Source: JAEUSE01 sp964648985 (GTDB taxonomy: Bacteria; Patescibacteriota; Doudnabacteria; UBA920). From it: a stretch of DNA of 5,342 nucleotides. How positions within the stretch are numbered: the first letter of the stretch is position 1; each line of letters begins with the position of its first letter. Positions 5,172 through 5,342 of this stretch are shown one piece after another. Location: the NCBI GenBank assembly GCA_964648985.1, contig CAZYMS010000036.1, positions 1 to 5,342 on the forward strand, written 5' to 3'. The position numbers were made by a program, and so were the translations under genes. Under the pieces are notes generated by a model. The model was given only the letters and a program-made list of their open reading frames with translations, had not been told where the DNA came from and made no database searches.

Positions 5172-5342
5172 TTACACTCCTAAAATTTCTTTTGCTTTTT
5201 CTAAGTCTGCCGGCCTTACCACCAACGCTGCACCGGGCAACCCTCCAATATATAAAGACCCAAGCTCTTTACGCACCATAGACCAAATGCCTTGCGCGCG
5301 TAGCATACCACTATCCATATCAGCTTCTCCATCGTTTGTATA
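5172..5342 (-). CDS. DUF2007-like putative signal-transducing protein, C-terminal end only
   Basis: The last 56 residues of a protein enter from the right edge and end at TAA 5172-5174. The visible part shows GEADMDSGMLRAQGIWSMV (residues 5-23 of the fragment). This is followed by LYIGGLPGAALVVRPADLEKAKEIL (30-54), the pattern of DUF2007 domains: a helix that scans as 'A..L...GI', then a glycine-rich strand, a V.P.D strand and a final A..IL helix. DUF2007 proteins are about 70-90 residues, so only the short N-terminal strand should be missing. The function of the family is unproven; it has been called a putative signal transducer because of its ferredoxin/GlnB-like fold. Its last codons contain the ribosome site of the DUF1653 gene. 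Confidence 0.7.
   Translation of the reverse strand, partial: YTNDGEADMDSGMLRAQGIWSMVRKELGSLYIGGLPGAALVVRPADLEKAKEILGV
5177..5181 (-). promoter_or_regulatory. Shine-Dalgarno AGGAG for the DUF1653 gene
   Basis: The minus strand reads AGGAG nine bases before ATG 5167. It lies within the final codons of the upstream DUF2007-like gene, linking their translation, and it decides for ATG 5167 over the out-of-frame ATG at 5172. Confidence 0.7.

Overview
The window is a densely packed stretch of eleven genes, nine complete and two cut by the window edges. All are read on the minus strand, so transcription runs from position 5342 towards position 1. The DNA is moderately AT-rich and the reading frames use the standard bacterial code, with TAA, TAG and one TGA as stops. 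Gene spacing is mostly -1 to 13 bases. Many small Nudix and orphan housekeeping proteins, small domains of unknown function and few strong Shine-Dalgarno sites recall small-genome bacteria such as Patescibacteria/CPR. That placement is an inference, since there is no rRNA or marker gene here.

In transcription order the layout is as follows. First comes the C-terminal end of a DUF2007-like protein (5172-5342), then a DUF1653 protein (4919-5167) and a NUDT15/MutT-like Nudix hydrolase (4503-4907). A YbaK-type aminoacyl-tRNA editing protein (3996-4496) follows, then a Nudix hydrolase with a hydrophobic N-terminal helix (3529-3996). A perfect 16-bp inverted repeat (3489-3529) separates it from a third Nudix hydrolase (3048-3473). 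Next are a 99-residue three-helix membrane protein (2743-3042), a metallo-beta-lactamase-fold hydrolase (2070-2729) and a fourth Nudix hydrolase (1582-2022). The last two are a two-HKD phospholipase D/cardiolipin-synthase-like protein (461-1582) and the N-terminal three quarters of an ITPA/HAM1-type nucleoside triphosphate pyrophosphatase (1-419).

The common theme is house-cleaning. Four Nudix enzymes and one ITPA-type pyrophosphatase probably hydrolyse damaged or surplus nucleotides, and YbaK probably deacylates mischarged tRNA. The membrane protein, MBL hydrolase and PLD enzyme have no obvious step in that pathway. Three wider junctions (55, 47 and 41 bases) may split the run into sub-operons; the first holds the hairpin, and the other two hold weak promoter candidates. 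I saw no mobile element, CRISPR array, tRNA, rRNA or convincing intrinsic terminator. The best lead for something undescribed is the Nudix-rich cluster as a whole, together with the hairpin that directly abuts the strongest ribosome binding site in the window.
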